NCBI GenBank assembly: GCA_029261925.1
Contig: JAJDAJ010000091.1
Coordinates: 62,001-126,000, forward strand
DNA from: Deltaproteobacteria bacterium
GTDB taxonomy: Bacteria; Myxococcota_A; UBA9160; SZUA-336
Direction: 5' to 3'
DNA: 64,000 bases
In this document: one piece after another, positions 1 to 11,528 of the stretch
Numbering within the stretch: position 1 is the stretch's first letter
Layout of the letters: every line of letters begins with the position of its first letter
Notes under the pieces: model-generated
What the model was told of the DNA's origin: nothing
Databases searched by the model: none
The model's input: the letters and a program-made list of their open reading frames with translations, nothing else
Made by a program: the position numbers and the translations under genes

Positions 1-1
1 C

Positions 2-235
2 CGCAAGGTGATCGCGCTGGGCCGTGTCTACGGCAAGGAGACACCGAAGGGTGTCACCCTGGAGATCCCGCTGGCGCAGCAGGAGATCGGCGAGCTGATC
101 GGCGCCACGCGCGAGAGCGTCAACAAGATCCTGCGCCGCTGGTCCGAGTCCGAGCTCGTCGAGGTCGACCAGAAGATCATCACGATCCGCGATCTCGACG
201 GCCTCCAGGACGTCGCCGACATGTACGTGGACTGA
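2..235 (+). CDS. Crp/Fnr-family transcriptional regulator, C-terminal HTH fragment (truncated by window start)
   Basis: Reading frame open from window edge; 'LAQQEIGELIGATRESVNKILRRW' is a Crp/Fnr winged-helix signature. Confidence 0.85.
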   Translation, partial: RKVIALGRVYGKETPKGVTLEIPLAQQEIGELIGATRESVNKILRRWSESELVEVDQKIITIRDLDGLQDVADMYVD

Positions 236-253
236 GGTCCGGCGAGCCCGGCA

Positions 254-643
254 CTACACCCGCTTGCTTGCGATCAGGTCGCGCAGCAGGAAGCGATGAC
301 ACTCCGAGGTGTCCTCGTCGCAGTGACACATCAGCGTGACGTTGCCGCTCGCCGCCAGGTGCTTGATCAGGCGCATGGTATGGAGCTGACCGCGGTTGCG
401 GATGGTGCGATTGTCGGCGTCCACGGCGCCGGGCGCGAACATCTCCTTGCGGTAGCGGCTCGCGAAGTCGCGCCAGGGGATGTCGCCGTCGAGGAAGGTG
501 CGTAGCAGCCGCTCGCTCGGGCCCAGGCTGGGCATCCAGACGTCGTAGCGGTCGGCGCGGCCCCGGCCGCGGAAGCGCGCGACCAGCAGGCGCAGGCCGT
601 CGTCGGGCGCTGCGGGAGTGGAGATGCTGGCGGTGCGGAGCAT
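254..643 (-). CDS. DUF488 family protein
   Basis: 'DVWMPSLGPSERLLR...VTLMCHCDEDTSECHRFLLRDLI' matches the DUF488 C-terminal Cys/His motif. Confidence 0.8.
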   Translation of the reverse strand: MLRTASISTPAAPDDGLRLLVARFRGRGRADRYDVWMPSLGPSERLLRTFLDGDIPWRDFASRYRKEMFAPGAVDADNRTIRNRGQLHTMRLIKHLAASGNVTLMCHCDEDTSECHRFLLRDLIASKRV

Positions 644-772
644 GGAAGCTGCCTCCCGTTCGCCGCTGGGATGCCGGGCCGGGCCCTCCGGGGTCGCCCG
701 GCCGGCGCGGCTCCGGCGCGCGGACCCTGTGCCATAATGGGCCGGTCATCCGCCACTCGCCAGGAGGGTTCC

Positions 773-1930
773 ATGAAGGTCGGGGCCATGTGCACCAGCT
801 ACAACCATCAGGACTGGGAGCGCCTGATGACGGAGGACTACGAGCGGTCCCCCGAGATCCCCGATCCCGTGATGATGGACAACGCCCTGCGCCTCGGCGA
901 TCAGATCGAGCCGCTGGGCTTCGACTCCCTGTGGACCACCGAGCACTACGGCTCGGCGTACTCCATGCAGCCCAACCCGCTGCAGTGGCTCGCCTACTGG
1001 GCCGGGCGAACGGAGCGCGTGGACCTGGGCACGGCGGTGGTGGTGGTGCCCTGGTGGAACCCGGTGCGCCTCGCTCACGAGATCTCGATGCTCGACATCC
1101 TGCTGCGCGGACGGCGCCTGCTGCTCGGCCTCGGCCGCGGCGTCTCCGAGCACGAGTACGCGTCGCTCGGCGTGCCCCGCGACCAGTCGCGCGACTACTT
1201 CTACGAGATCCTCGACGTGCTGCGCCTGGCCGACGAGAAGGAGCGCTTCTCGTACAAGGGCGAGATCTTCGAGCTGCCGCCGACCATGGTGCGCCCGCAG
1301 CCGCGGCACAAGGGCAAGCTGCTCGAGGGGGCGCGCTGCGCGTTCACCACGCGCGGCTCGGCCATCCGCGCCGCCGAGGCCGGCCTCGGCCAGCTCTTCG
1401 TGGCCGGTGAGCCGCTGAGCGAGATGGCCAAGCAGGTGGCGAGCTTCAACCAGATCCGCGCCGACCGCGGCCTGCCGCCGGACCAGCCGACCGCCATGCT
1501 CTGGATGTACTGCGCCGAGACCGAGGAGGAGGCGGAGATCGGCTACGAGTACTACCAGCGGCAGCAGCAGGATGCGCGCAATCACTACTTCGCCTGGAAC
1601 AGCGCGGGCTTCGAGGGCGTGAAGGGCTACGAGGAGTACCAGAAGGTCTTCGCCAACGCCGACTTCGGCGCCGCGAACCTCTGGGAGCAGCGCCACACGC
1701 AGCTGATCGGCACGCCCGACCAGATCCTCGAGAAGGCGAAGAACCTGCAGGAGGCCGTGAGCCTCGGCTACCTGGTCGTGCACGCTTCGTACGCCGACAT
1801 GCCGGTCGAGAGCGCGGAGGCGAGCCTGGGCCTGTTCTCGAAGGAGGTGCTGCCCGCTCTCCACGAGATGGCGACGCCGCTGCACGAGCACTCGCTCGGC
1901 ACCGCCGAACAGGCGGCCACCGCGGGCTGA
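773..1930 (+). CDS. LLM class flavin-dependent oxidoreductase (luciferase-like monooxygenase)
   Basis: ATG at 773 preceded by AGGAGGG; 'LGFDSLWTTEHYGSAYSMQPNPLQWLAYWAGRTERVDLGTAVVVVPWWNPVRLAHEISMLDILLRGRRLLLGLGRG'. Confidence 0.9.
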   Translation: MKVGAMCTSYNHQDWERLMTEDYERSPEIPDPVMMDNALRLGDQIEPLGFDSLWTTEHYGSAYSMQPNPLQWLAYWAGRTERVDLGTAVVVVPWWNPVRLAHEISMLDILLRGRRLLLGLGRGVSEHEYASLGVPRDQSRDYFYEILDVLRLADEKERFSYKGEIFELPPTMVRPQPRHKGKLLEGARCAFTTRGSAIRAAEAGLGQLFVAGEPLSEMAKQVASFNQIRADRGLPPDQPTAMLWMYCAETEEEAEIGYEYYQRQQQDARNHYFAWNSAGFEGVKGYEEYQKVFANADFGAANLWEQRHTQLIGTPDQILEKAKNLQEAVSLGYLVVHASYADMPVESAEASLGLFSKEVLPALHEMATPLHEHSLGTAEQAATAG

Positions 1931-1940
1931 GGGGGCGCCG

Positions 1941-3104
1941 GTGACTACGGCCCGGGAGCGGATGTCCACGCCCTGGCCGGTGGATCGCGTGATCCCCGCC
2001 GGGGACTGGCGGCCGCCTGCGGGCACCGTCGTGATCTCGGCCGACGATCACCTCATGGAGCCCGACCTCTGGGTCGAGCACATGCAGGGTGCGGATCGCG
2101 ATCGCGCGCCGCGCATCTCGCGCGACGCGTCGGGCTTCCACCTGACGGTCGAGGGGCGCTCCCTGGACACGCCCGGCTACAACAGCCTGATCGTCGAGGG
2201 GCGCGAGGGCATGGCGGACCAGGAGCGCCGCCTGGCCGACATGGACGCCGAGGGCGTCGATGCGAGCATCGTGTTCGCCGGCCGCACCATGGGCCTGTTC
2301 GCGCAGCTCGGCGACCGGGACTTCCTCTTCCGCTGTCTCGACGCGTACAACGAGTGGCTCGCCGGCTGGCAGGCGCGCTCGAATGGCCGGCTGTACGGCG
2401 TGGCCGTGCTGCCCACGATGTACCGGCCCGAGGCCACGCGCGACTACGTGCAAAAGCTCCGGGACCTGGGCTTCGTGACCCTGCAGCTGCCGTCGTTCCC
2501 GAAGGACGTGCGCTACAACGCGTCGTCGATGGAGCCGCTCTGGGATGCGGTCGAGGAGGGCGGCCTGCCGCTCTGCTTCCACGTGGGCGCGAGCAGCAGC
2601 CTGCGCGGCAAGGGCGCGCTGGGCACCTCGGTCACCGCGGCCCTGCAGCCGTTCCGCGAGCTCTGGTGCCTGCTCGCGTTCTCCGGAATCCTCGAGAGGC
2701 ATCCCGGGATGCAGGTGGTCTTCGCCGAGGGCGGCATCAGCTGGGTGCCCGCGGCGCTCTTCGACGCCGACAAGCAGTACCGCGCATACGCCACCGAGGT
2801 GCGGCCGAAGCTCGCGCGGCTGCCGAGCTACTACTGGCACCGCCAGTGCCACGCGACGTTCATGAACGACCCGGCCGGCATCAAGCTGACCGACGACATC
2901 GGCCACGAGCACATGCTCTGGTCCACTGACTACCCCCACCCCGAGGGCAATCTGGGCGAGAACGTGGCGGTGATGCGCTCGATCTTCGAGCAGCTCGACG
3001 AGCCGCGCGCGCGTGCGATCGTCGGGGGGAACGCCGCGCGCGTCTGGGGCCTGGACGTCGAGGCGATCCGCAGGTCCAGCGGCGCGTTCGCCACGCGGCA
3101 CTGA
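1941..3104 (+). CDS. Amidohydrolase family protein (amidohydrolase 2 type)
   Basis: 'VISADDHLMEPDLW', 'LCFHVGASSSL', 'LWSTDYPHPEG'; GTG start. Confidence 0.9.
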   Translation: MTTARERMSTPWPVDRVIPAGDWRPPAGTVVISADDHLMEPDLWVEHMQGADRDRAPRISRDASGFHLTVEGRSLDTPGYNSLIVEGREGMADQERRLADMDAEGVDASIVFAGRTMGLFAQLGDRDFLFRCLDAYNEWLAGWQARSNGRLYGVAVLPTMYRPEATRDYVQKLRDLGFVTLQLPSFPKDVRYNASSMEPLWDAVEEGGLPLCFHVGASSSLRGKGALGTSVTAALQPFRELWCLLAFSGILERHPGMQVVFAEGGISWVPAALFDADKQYRAYATEVRPKLARLPSYYWHRQCHATFMNDPAGIKLTDDIGHEHMLWSTDYPHPEGNLGENVAVMRSIFEQLDEPRARAIVGGNAARVWGLDVEAIRRSSGAFATRH

Positions 3105-3128
3105 GCGCGGCGCCGGCTGCCGCTGCCG

Positions 3129-6100
3129 TCAGCCGAGCCAGACCCGCGCATTGCGGAACAGGCGCAGCCAGGGGCCGTCGGGGCCCCAGTCGTCGGGGCA
3201 CCAGGAGTGCTGCACGCTCCGGAACACGCGCTCGGGGTGCGGCATCATGATCGTCACGCGGCCGTCGGGCGTGGTCAGACCGGTGATCCCGGCCGGCGAG
3301 CCGTTCGGGTTGGCCGGGTAGCTCGCGGCGGGCGCTCCGCCGGGCGCGACGTAGCGAAGCGCCACCAGGCCCGCGTCCTCGAGCGAGACGCGCCCGGCGT
3401 CGTCCAGCTCGGCCCGGCCCTCGCCGTGCGCGACGGCGATCGGGATGCGCGCGCCCGCCATGCCGCGCAGCAGGATCGAGGGGCTCTCGTCGACCTGCAC
3501 CAGCGACAGGCGTGCCTCGAACTGCTCCGAGCGATTGCGCACGAAGCGGGGCCAGTGCTCCGCACCGGGAATCAGCTCGCGCAGCGCGGCGAGCATCTGG
3601 CAGCCGTTGCAGACGCCGAGCGCGAACCGATCCGCACGCGCCAGGAACGCCTCGAGCTGGTCGCGCGCGCGTGCGTTGAACAGGATCGACTTGGCCCAGC
3701 CCTCGCCCGCACCCAGCACGTCGCCGTACGAGAAGCCGCCGCAGGCGACCAGGCCGTGGAAGGCCTCGAGCTCTCGGCGCCCCTCGATCAGGTCGCTCAT
3801 GTGCACGTCGACGCACTCGAAGCCGGCGCGATCGAAGGCCGCAGCCATCTCCACCTGTCCGTTCACGCCCTGCTCGCGGAGCACGGCCAGGCGGGGGCGG
3901 GCGCCGCGCGCGATCAGCGGCGCCGCGACGTCGTCGGCGGGATCGAAGGGCAGGGCGATCGCCTGCAGGCCCGGGTCGTCGGCAGCGCGCGCGGTGTGCT
4001 CCTCGTCGGCACAGGCCGGATCGTCGCGCAGTCGCTGCATCTGCCAGGTCGTGGTCGACCAGACCGCGCGCCAGTCGTGGCGCAGCGCGCCGAGCAGCTC
4101 GCGTCCGCCGCGTGTGAAGGCGATGCGGCCGTCGGCGCGGGGTGCGCCGATCAGGTGGGTGCAGTCGCCCAGGCCGTGGGCGTCGATCACGGCGCGCACG
4201 CGCTCGAGATCGGCGCGGCGCACCTGCAGCACCAGGCCTGGCTCCTCGCAGAACAGCGCCGCCGTGGCGTCGTCGCCCAGGGCATCGAGCGCGACCTCGA
4301 CGCCGCAGCCGCCGGCGAACGCCATCTCGGCGATCGTGGCCAGCAGGCCGCCGTCGGAGCGATCGTGGTACGCCAGCGCCAGGCCGTCGGCGCCCAGCTC
4401 CTGCACCGCCGCGAAGGCCGCGCGCAGGTCGGCGGGATCGTCGAGGTCGGGCGCCTCGTCGCCCAGCGCACCGTACGCCTGTGCCAGCGCCGAGCCGCCC
4501 AGGCGGCAGCGGCCGTGCCCGAGGTCGACCATCAGCAGCGCGCTCTCGCCGCGGTCGGTGCGCAGCTGCGGCGTGAGCGCGCGCCGCGCGTCGGTCACGG
4601 GCGCGAAGGCGGTCACGATCAGCGACAGCGGCGCGGTCACGCGGCGGGTCTCGCCGGCCTGCTCCCACACCGTGCTCATCGACATCGAGTCCTTGCCCAC
4701 CGGCACGGCCACGCCGAGCTGCGGGCAGAGCTCGAGCCCCACGGCGCGCACCGCGTCGTACAGGCGCGCGTCCTCCCCGGGGTGGCCCGCCGCCGCCATC
4801 CAGTTGCAGGAGAGCTTGACGGCGCCCAGCCGCCCGACCGGCGCCGAGGCGATGTTGAGCAGCGCCTCGGACACGGCCATGCGGGCCGATGCCGCGGCGT
4901 CGATCAGCGCGAGCGGGGTGCGCTCGCCCACGGCCATGGCCTCGCCCGCGAAGCCGTCGAATGCCGCGGTCGTCACGCAGGCGTCGGCCACGGGGACCTG
5001 CCAGGGGCCGACCATCTGGTCGCGCGCCACCAGGCCGGTGACCGTGCGGTCTCCGATGGTGATCAGGAAGGTCTTGTCGCCGACCGTGGGCAGCGCCAGC
5101 ACGCGGCGCGCGGCCTCGTCGAGGTCGAGCCCCGTGGTCTCGAAGCCCGGCTGCGCCACGCGCTCGCGCACGGCGTCGCGCTGCATTCGAGGCGCCTTGC
5201 CCAGCAGCACCTCGAGCGGCATGTCGATCGGGGTCGCACCCAGCCGGGCGTCGCTCACGACCAGCCTGCCGTCGTCGCTGGCGTGGCCGATCACGGCGTG
5301 CGGACAGCGCTCGCGCGCGCAGAGCGCCCCGAACTGCTCGAGCCGTCCGGGCGTGATCGTGAGCACGTAGCGCTCCTGCGACTCGTTGCACCAGATTCCC
5401 AGCGGCGACATCCCCGGATCGTCGCTGGGCACCTCGCGCAGCTCGATGCGTCCACCGCGGCCGCTCGCGTGCAGCAGCTCGGGCACCGCGTTCGAGAGCC
5501 CGCCCGCCCCGACGTCGTGGATCGAGAGCACCGGTGAGTCCGCGCCCAGCGCGTTGCAGGCGTCGATCACCTCCTGGCAGCGCCGCTCCATCTCCGGGTT
5601 CTCGCGCTGCACCGAGGCGAAGTCCAGGTCCTCGTCGCTCGCGCCCGTCGCCATGGAGGAGGCGGCGCCCCCGCCCAGCCCGATCAGCATCGCGGGCCCG
5701 CCGAGCACCACCACGGCGGTACCCACGGGTGCGTCCAGCTTGTCCACGTGCTCCGGCCGCACGTTGCCGAAGCCGCCGGCGATCATGATGGGCTTGTGGT
5801 AGCCGCGAACCTCGACGCCCCTCGGCCCGGCCACGCACTGCTCGAAGCTGCGGAAGTAGCCGCAGAGTCCGGGCCGGCCGAACTCGTTGTTGAACGCCGC
5901 GCCGCCCAGGGGTCCGTCGAGCATGATCTCGAGCGCCGAGGCGATGCGCTCGGGCCGGCCGTGGTCCTGCTCCCAGGGCTGCTCGGCTCCGGGGATGCGC
6001 AGCGCCGAGACCGAGAAGCCGACCAGGCCCGCGCGCGGCCGCGCGCCGCGCCCGGTCGCGCCCTCGTCGCGGATCTCGCCGCCCGAGCCGGTCGCGGCCC

Positions 6101-7013
6101 CGGGGTACGGCGCGATCGCGGTGGGGTGGTTGTGGGTCTCGACCTTGATCGCGACGTGCGCCGGCTCGCGGTGCGCGGCGTACACGCCCGTGAGCGCGTC
6201 GGGGAAGAAGCGTCCGACCTCGCTGCCGGCGATCACCGCGGCGTTGTCGTGGTAGGCCGAGAGCACGCCGTCGGGCGACTTGTCGGTCGTGTTGCGGATC
6301 ATGGCGAACAGCGACAGCGGCTGCGGCTCGCCGTCGATGCTCCAGCTGGCGTTGAAGACCTTGTGCCGGCAGTGCTCCGAGTTCGCCTGGGCGAACATCA
6401 TCAGCTCGACGTCGGTGGGGTCGCGGCCCAGGTCCGCGAAGGCGCTGGCCAGGTACTCGATCTCGTCGGGCGCGAGCGCCAGCCCGAGATCGGCGTCGGC
6501 GCGCTCGAGCGCGGCCCGCGGGTCCGACCCCAGCGGCACGTGCCGCAGCGGCGCCGGGTCGGTGTGGCGGAACAGCCCGGCGGCCGACGCCAGGTCCGGC
6601 AGCAGCGCCTGGGTCATGCGGTCGTGCAGCAGCGCGCCGGCGCGCTCGAGGTCCGCCGCGTCGAGGTCGCCGCGCAGCCACCAGGCGCTGCCGCGCTCGA
6701 TGCGCTCGACCGCGTCGAGACCGCAGATCCGCGCGATGTCGGTGGCCTTGGACGACCAGGGGGAGATCGTCCCCGGGCGCGGCACCACCAGGATCAGCTC
6801 GCCCCGGGGCTCGTCGGGCGCCGGTGCCGGGCCGTAGCGCAGCAGGCGTTCGAGAATCGCCCACTCGCCGGCGTCGAGCGCGCGCCGCGTCTGCACCAGG
6901 TGCATCCATGCGCTCTCCAGCTCGCGCAGCGCGGGCACGCGCTCGCGGATCCGCTCGAGCAGGCGCTGGCTTCGGTGGGCGGACAGCGCTGGCCCGCCGC
7001 GCAGGTGGAGCAT
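3129..7013 (-). CDS. purL: Phosphoribosylformylglycinamidine synthase, single-chain long form
   Basis: About 1294 aa; '[15 protein letters not shown]', C-terminal glutaminase '[20 protein letters not shown]' and '[10 protein letters not shown]'. Confidence 0.97.
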   Translation of the reverse strand: MLHLRGGPALSAHRSQRLLERIRERVPALRELESAWMHLVQTRRALDAGEWAILERLLRYGPAPAPDEPRGELILVVPRPGTISPWSSKATDIARICGLDAVERIERGSAWWLRGDLDAADLERAGALLHDRMTQALLPDLASAAGLFRHTDPAPLRHVPLGSDPRAALERADADLGLALAPDEIEYLASAFADLGRDPTDVELMMFAQANSEHCRHKVFNASWSIDGEPQPLSLFAMIRNTTDKSPDGVLSAYHDNAAVIAGSEVGRFFPDALTGVYAAHREPAHVAIKVETHNHPTAIAPYPGAATGSGGEIRDEGATGRGARPRAGLVGFSVSALRIPGAEQPWEQDHGRPERIASALEIMLDGPLGGAAFNNEFGRPGLCGYFRSFEQCVAGPRGVEVRGYHKPIMIAGGFGNVRPEHVDKLDAPVGTAVVVLGGPAMLIGLGGGAASSMATGASDEDLDFASVQRENPEMERRCQEVIDACNALGADSPVLSIHDVGAGGLSNAVPELLHASGRGGRIELREVPSDDPGMSPLGIWCNESQERYVLTITPGRLEQFGALCARERCPHAVIGHASDDGRLVVSDARLGATPIDMPLEVLLGKAPRMQRDAVRERVAQPGFETTGLDLDEAARRVLALPTVGDKTFLITIGDRTVTGLVARDQMVGPWQVPVADACVTTAAFDGFAGEAMAVGERTPLALIDAAASARMAVSEALLNIASAPVGRLGAVKLSCNWMAAAGHPGEDARLYDAVRAVGLELCPQLGVAVPVGKDSMSMSTVWEQAGETRRVTAPLSLIVTAFAPVTDARRALTPQLRTDRGESALLMVDLGHGRCRLGGSALAQAYGALGDEAPDLDDPADLRAAFAAVQELGADGLALAYHDRSDGGLLATIAEMAFAGGCGVEVALDALGDDATAALFCEEPGLVLQVRRADLERVRAVIDAHGLGDCTHLIGAPRADGRIAFTRGGRELLGALRHDWRAVWSTTTWQMQRLRDDPACADEEHTARAADDPGLQAIALPFDPADDVAAPLIARGARPRLAVLREQGVNGQVEMAAAFDRAGFECVDVHMSDLIEGRRELEAFHGLVACGGFSYGDVLGAGEGWAKSILFNARARDQLEAFLARADRFALGVCNGCQMLAALRELIPGAEHWPRFVRNRSEQFEARLSLVQVDESPSILLRGMAGARIPIAVAHGEGRAELDDAGRVSLEDAGLVALRYVAPGGAPAASYPANPNGSPAGITGLTTPDGRVTIMMPHPERVFRSVQHSWCPDDWGPDGPWLRLFRNARVWLG

Positions 7014-7148
7014 GCGATGAGACCCGGTGCAGGGGCGTGATCCCGGGGCCCGGGGGAGGGACGCGAGACGCCGGGGGATGACCTGACCCGCAGTGTATGG
7101 GCGCCGCGCAGGCGGCGCCACGCGCTGGTGAGGGGGCCCCGATCGGGT

Positions 7149-8510
7149 ATGTTCGCTCGCGCCGTGGCCGAACTCCGCCCCCTCGCCGTCGACGTGCCCG
7201 AGGTGCTGCTCCCGTCGCCGGGCGTCGACCTCGAGCGCTGGGCCGTGGTCGCCTGCGATCAGTACACGTCGCAGCGCGACTACTGGGACCGGGTCGCGGA
7301 GCACGTCGGGAACGCCCCCTCGACCCTGCACCTGGTGCTGCCCGAGGCCTACCTGGGCGACGGCGACGAGGCCGCACGCGTCGCGACCATCCACGCGCGC
7401 ATGCGCTCCTGTCTGACCGACGGCGTGTTTGCCCCGGCCCGTCGCGCGGCGCTGCTGGTCGACCGCGAGACGCCCTGCGTGCCGTCGCGCCGCGGCCTGC
7501 TGCTGGCGCTCGACCTCGAGGGCTACGACTACCGGCCGGGAGCCCGGACCCTGGCGCGCGCGACCGAGGCCACCGTCGAGGAGCGGCTACCGGCGCGCGT
7601 GCGCGTGCGCGACGGGGCGCCGCTCGAGCTGCCCCACGTGATGGTGCTGATCGACGATCCGGGGCGCACGGTGATCGAGCCGCTCGCGGAGGCACTCGCC
7701 GCCGCGCCCCCGCTGTACGACACGCCGCTCTGGCCCGACGCCGGGCGCGTGCGCGGCTGGGCCGTGGACGACCGGGTGGCGCTGGGACGGCTCGGGGACG
7801 CGCTGGCCGCCCTGGCTCGACCCGGGGCGTTCCGCAGCCGCTACGGCGTGGAGTCCGACGACGTGCTGCTCTTCGCGGTCGGCGATGGAAACCACTCCCT
7901 GGCGGCCGCCCGGCTGCTCTGGGAGCGCACGCGCGACGGGCTCGACGCCGCCGCGCGCGAGACGCATCCGGCGCGCTTCGCGCTCGTCGAGCTGGTCAAC
8001 GTGCACGACCCCGGCCTGGTCTTCGAGCCGATCCACCGCGTGGTCTTCGACGTGGATCCGGCGGCCCTGCTCGACGCCCTGCCGGGCTGGTTCGCCGAGC
8101 AGGGCGCGCGCTGCTCGCTCGAGCCCGCGCGGGACGACGCCGCCCTGCTGGAGCGTCTGCGCGCCCCGGCCCCCGGCACCCAGGTCGCGGCCTTCACGCA
8201 CACGGGGGGCGCGGGGCTGATCTCGATCGAGGACGCACCGGCGAACCTGCCCGTGGGCTCGCTGCAGGCCTTCCTCGACGCCCAGGTCGCCAAGCATCCG
8301 GACGCCTCGATCGACTACATCCACGGCGACGACGTCGTGCGGTCCCTCGCCAGCGGGCCGTCGCGCATCGGCTTCTACCTGCCGGTCCTGCCGAAGAGCG
8401 AGCTCTTCCGCACGGTGATCGTGGACGGGGCGCTGCCGCGGAAGACCTTCTCGATGGGCGAGGCCGCCGAGAAGCGCTTCTACCTGGAGGCGAGGCGGAT
8501 CCTGCCGTGA
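7149..8510 (+). CDS. DUF1015 family protein
   Basis: '[20 protein letters not shown]', '[11 protein letters not shown]', '[29 protein letters not shown]'; upstream in-frame start at 7128 also possible. Confidence 0.85.
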   Translation: MFARAVAELRPLAVDVPEVLLPSPGVDLERWAVVACDQYTSQRDYWDRVAEHVGNAPSTLHLVLPEAYLGDGDEAARVATIHARMRSCLTDGVFAPARRAALLVDRETPCVPSRRGLLLALDLEGYDYRPGARTLARATEATVEERLPARVRVRDGAPLELPHVMVLIDDPGRTVIEPLAEALAAAPPLYDTPLWPDAGRVRGWAVDDRVALGRLGDALAALARPGAFRSRYGVESDDVLLFAVGDGNHSLAAARLLWERTRDGLDAAARETHPARFALVELVNVHDPGLVFEPIHRVVFDVDPAALLDALPGWFAEQGARCSLEPARDDAALLERLRAPAPGTQVAAFTHTGGAGLISIEDAPANLPVGSLQAFLDAQVAKHPDASIDYIHGDDVVRSLASGPSRIGFYLPVLPKSELFRTVIVDGALPRKTFSMGEAAEKRFYLEARRILP

Positions 8511-8522
8511 GCCCGGCGCACG

Positions 8523-9452
8523 TTGGCTGAGGCGATCGTCGAGCTTCGCGGTGTATCGAAGCGCTTCCGCGAGCGCCGCGCGGTCGTCGATCTCGACCTC
8601 GAGGTCCCGTACGGGAGCTGCTTCGGCATCCTCGGGCCGAACGGCGCCGGCAAGACCACCACGCTGCGCATGATCTACGGCGCGGCCGACCCGACGTCGG
8701 GCGAGATCCGCGTCTTCGGCACCGACGTGCGCGTCGATCCCCGGGCCGTGCGCGCGCGGCTCGGCGTCACGCTCCAGGACAACGTGCTGATCGAGGAGAT
8801 CTCGCCGGTAGACAACCTGCGCATCTTTGGCCGCTACCACCTGCTGCGCGAGCCCGAGCTCGGGCGCCGCATCGACGAGCTGCTCGACTTCCTGGAGCTC
8901 CGCTCGCACGCCGACGTGCCCGTCGAGGCGCTCTCCGGCGGCTTCCAGCGGCGCCTGTCGATCGCGATGTCGCTGATGAACCGTCCCGAGCTGCTGATCC
9001 TCGACGAGCCGACCACCGGCCTCGACCCGGCCGTGCGCCTGGCGCTCTGGGGCCGCGTTCGCGAGCTGCGCGCGGCCGGCACCACTGTGCTGCTCACCAC
9101 GCACTACATGGACGAGGCGCAGCGCCTCTGCGACGAGGTCGCGATCATGGCGGAGGGCCGCGTGGTCGCGCGCGGCGCGCCGCGCGCCCTGATCACCGCC
9201 CACCTCGCGCGCGAGGCGGTCGAGATCGACTGCGCGCCGGCCGAGGAGGTCGCCCTGCTCGACGGCATCGAGGTCGCGGCGCGGCTGCGCGTCGACGCGC
9301 GCCTGATGCTCTACGTGCACGACGCGACCTCGGTGGTCGAGCGCGTACACGAGCGGGACGAGGCCGAGGCGCGCGCGCTCGTCGTGCGCCCCGCAGACCT
9401 CGAGGACGTCTTCCTCGCGACCACCGGCACGCGTCTGGGTGAGACCGGATGA
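8523..9452 (+). CDS. ABC transporter ATP-binding protein (NodI/DrrA-like)
   Basis: Walker A 'GPNGAGKTT', 'LSGGFQRRLSIAMSL', Walker B 'LLILDEPTTGLDP'; TTG start. Confidence 0.93.
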   Translation: MAEAIVELRGVSKRFRERRAVVDLDLEVPYGSCFGILGPNGAGKTTTLRMIYGAADPTSGEIRVFGTDVRVDPRAVRARLGVTLQDNVLIEEISPVDNLRIFGRYHLLREPELGRRIDELLDFLELRSHADVPVEALSGGFQRRLSIAMSLMNRPELLILDEPTTGLDPAVRLALWGRVRELRAAGTTVLLTTHYMDEAQRLCDEVAIMAEGRVVARGAPRALITAHLAREAVEIDCAPAEEVALLDGIEVAARLRVDARLMLYVHDATSVVERVHERDEAEARALVVRPADLEDVFLATTGTRLGETG

Positions 9453-10216
9453 GCGTCTCCTGGCCGCACGCCCTCGCCGTCTGGTCCCGCAACGCCTCGA
9501 TGTACGCGCGCACCTGGCGCACGAACCTGCTCCCGAACTTCTTCGAGCCCGTCTTCTACCTGGCGGCCATCGGGATCGGCGTGGGTGCCTACATCGAGGA
9601 GATGGGAGGGACGTCGTACGTGCGCTTCCTGGCGCCGGGGCTCGTCTGCGTGGCCGCGATGAACGGCGCGAGCTTCGAGGTCACCTACAACATGTTCGTG
9701 CGCCTCAACATGCAGCGCACCTACGACGCCATGCTGACCGCGCCGCTCTCGCCCGACGACGTTCTCGCGGGCGAGGTGCTCTGGACGCTGACCCGCGTGG
9801 GCATCTACGGCGGCAGCTTCTTCGTGGTCACGATCCTGTTCGGCCTGGCTCCGCTGCCTGGCGCGCTGCTCGCGATTCCGATCATCCCGCTGGCGGGGCT
9901 GCTCTTCGCGGCGATCGGGATCGTCTTCACCCTGAGGATCCGGAACATCGATCTGTACAGCTTCTACTTCACGCTCTTCCTCACGCCGCTGTTCCTGTTC
10001 TCCGGGGTCTTCTTCCCGCTCGAGGAGCGGCTCAGCGCGGCGGGGCTCGTGGTGGCCGAGCTGCTGCCCCTGCTGCACCCGGTGCGCTTCGCGCGGGCGG
10101 CGTACGACGGCGCGCTCGGTCCGCTGCAGCTCTGGGACCTGGCGTACATTCTCGGCGTCTCCGCCGCGCTCCTGGCCGTGGCGCGGCGCGAGATCCGCGC
10201 CCGGCTGATCGGCTGA
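9449..10216 (+). CDS. ABC transporter permease (NodJ/ABC-2 type)
   Basis: ATGA overlap with the ATPase gene; multi-TM ABC-2 permease with 'FLFSGVFFPLEERL'. Confidence 0.9.
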   Translation: MSVSWPHALAVWSRNASMYARTWRTNLLPNFFEPVFYLAAIGIGVGAYIEEMGGTSYVRFLAPGLVCVAAMNGASFEVTYNMFVRLNMQRTYDAMLTAPLSPDDVLAGEVLWTLTRVGIYGGSFFVVTILFGLAPLPGALLAIPIIPLAGLLFAAIGIVFTLRIRNIDLYSFYFTLFLTPLFLFSGVFFPLEERLSAAGLVVAELLPLLHPVRFARAAYDGALGPLQLWDLAYILGVSAALLAVARREIRARLIG

Positions 10217-10218
10217 GC

Positions 10219-11100
10219 GTGCGCCCCGGACCGCTCGAATGGGCGCTGCTGGTGGCGCTCTCGCTGATGTGGGGCACCGCCTTCGGCTTCACGCGCGTCG
10301 CCGTGGAGACCCTGCCCCCGACGACGGTCGTCGCATCGAGGGTGCTGATCGCGGCGCTGTTGCTGACGCTGGTCGCGCGGGCGCTCGGCCTGCGGCTGCC
10401 GGACCGGTCGCTCTGGTCGCGCCTGGCCCTCCTCGCGGCGGCGGGCAACGCGCTGCCGTTCTTCCTGATCGCCTGGGGGCAGCAGCGCATCGACAGCGGC
10501 CTGGCGGGGATCCTGATGGCGGTGATGCCGCTGGCCACGCTGGGTCTCGCGCACGCCTTCGTGCCGGGCGAGCGGCTGACCGGCGCCAAGCTGACGGGCT
10601 TCGGGCTGGGCCTGGCGGGCGTCGCGGTGCTCGTGGGTCCCGCGGTCCTGCGCGACCTGGGGGGCGCCGAGTCGACCGCGCAGCTGGCGGTGCTCGGGGG
10701 CGCGCTCTCCTACGCGATCAACGCGATCCTGTCGCGCCGCCTGCCCGTGATGCACCCGATCGTGTCCAGTGCGGGCGTCATGTGGATGGCGACGCTGATC
10801 ATGCTCCCGATCGCGCTGCTCCGCGACCGCGCGGCGCTGGCGGACGGAGCGCTCGACTCCCTGCTCGCCACCCTGGCCCTCGGGCTGATCGCGACGGCCG
10901 CGGGCACGGTGACCTACTTCCGGCTGATCGTCTCCAGCGGGCCGACGTTCGTCTCGGGCACCAACTACCTGATCCCGCTGGTCGCCGTCGGGGTGGGCGT
11001 GCTGCTCCTCGGCGAGCAGCCCGGCTGGCGCGCCGTCGTCGCGCTCGCCATGATCCTCGGCGGCCTGGGACTGTCCCAGCTCGGGAGGACCCGGCAATGA
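10219..11100 (+). CDS. EamA/DMT family transporter
   Basis: 'LMWGTAFGFTRVAVETLPPTTVVASRVLIAA...' duplicated ~10-TM DMT pattern; GTG start. Confidence 0.88.
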   Translation: MRPGPLEWALLVALSLMWGTAFGFTRVAVETLPPTTVVASRVLIAALLLTLVARALGLRLPDRSLWSRLALLAAAGNALPFFLIAWGQQRIDSGLAGILMAVMPLATLGLAHAFVPGERLTGAKLTGFGLGLAGVAVLVGPAVLRDLGGAESTAQLAVLGGALSYAINAILSRRLPVMHPIVSSAGVMWMATLIMLPIALLRDRAALADGALDSLLATLALGLIATAAGTVTYFRLIVSSGPTFVSGTNYLIPLVAVGVGVLLLGEQPGWRAVVALAMILGGLGLSQLGRTRQ

Positions 11101-11522
11101 TCCCCCGCTCGATCGCCGCGCCCGCGGCCGCACTCGGCATGGTCGCGGCGCTCCTTGCACCCGACGTCACGGAGGCGGCAGATGTGGACTGGACCGCGAT
11201 ACAGCAGACGTCGGTCGTGGAGATCCTGACGATCGACCCCGACGGGGACCTGCGGGAGACCAAGATCTGGATCGTGGTGGTCGACGGCTCCGCGTGGGTG
11301 CGCACGAATCGCTCGCGCTGGCTCGCGAACATTCGCCGCGATCCCGAGGTGCGGCTGCGCGTGGGCGAGCGGATCTTCGAGCTTCGCGCCTCGGAGGTCA
11401 GCGACGCCGCCGCGCGCGAGAGCGCCGAGGCGGCGTTCAAGCAGAAGTACGGCTGGGTGCAGAGCGTGATGAGCTTCTTCCGCCTGCGCGAGCCCACCGT
11501 GCTGCGGCTCGAGCCGCGCTAG
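11097..11522 (+). CDS. Signal-peptide-bearing DUF2255/nitroreductase-like (split-barrel) protein
   Basis: ATGA overlap with upstream gene; 'VVVDGSAWVRTNRSRWLANIRRDPEVRLRVGERIFELRA' resembles F420/FMN split-barrel families. Confidence 0.6.
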   Translation: MIPRSIAAPAAALGMVAALLAPDVTEAADVDWTAIQQTSVVEILTIDPDGDLRETKIWIVVVDGSAWVRTNRSRWLANIRRDPEVRLRVGERIFELRASEVSDAAARESAEAAFKQKYGWVQSVMSFFRLREPTVLRLEPR

Positions 11523-11528
11523 CGCCGC

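Noticed and set aside
2881-7695. 1604-aa minus-strand ORF and many other long ORFs antisense to, or in alternative frames of, real genes (e.g. 59025-62033, 49001-53713 upstream portion)
   Set aside because: Arg/Ala/Pro/Gly-rich shadow translations typical of very GC-rich DNA; they overlap purL, DUF3604 and other genes with strong family motifs.
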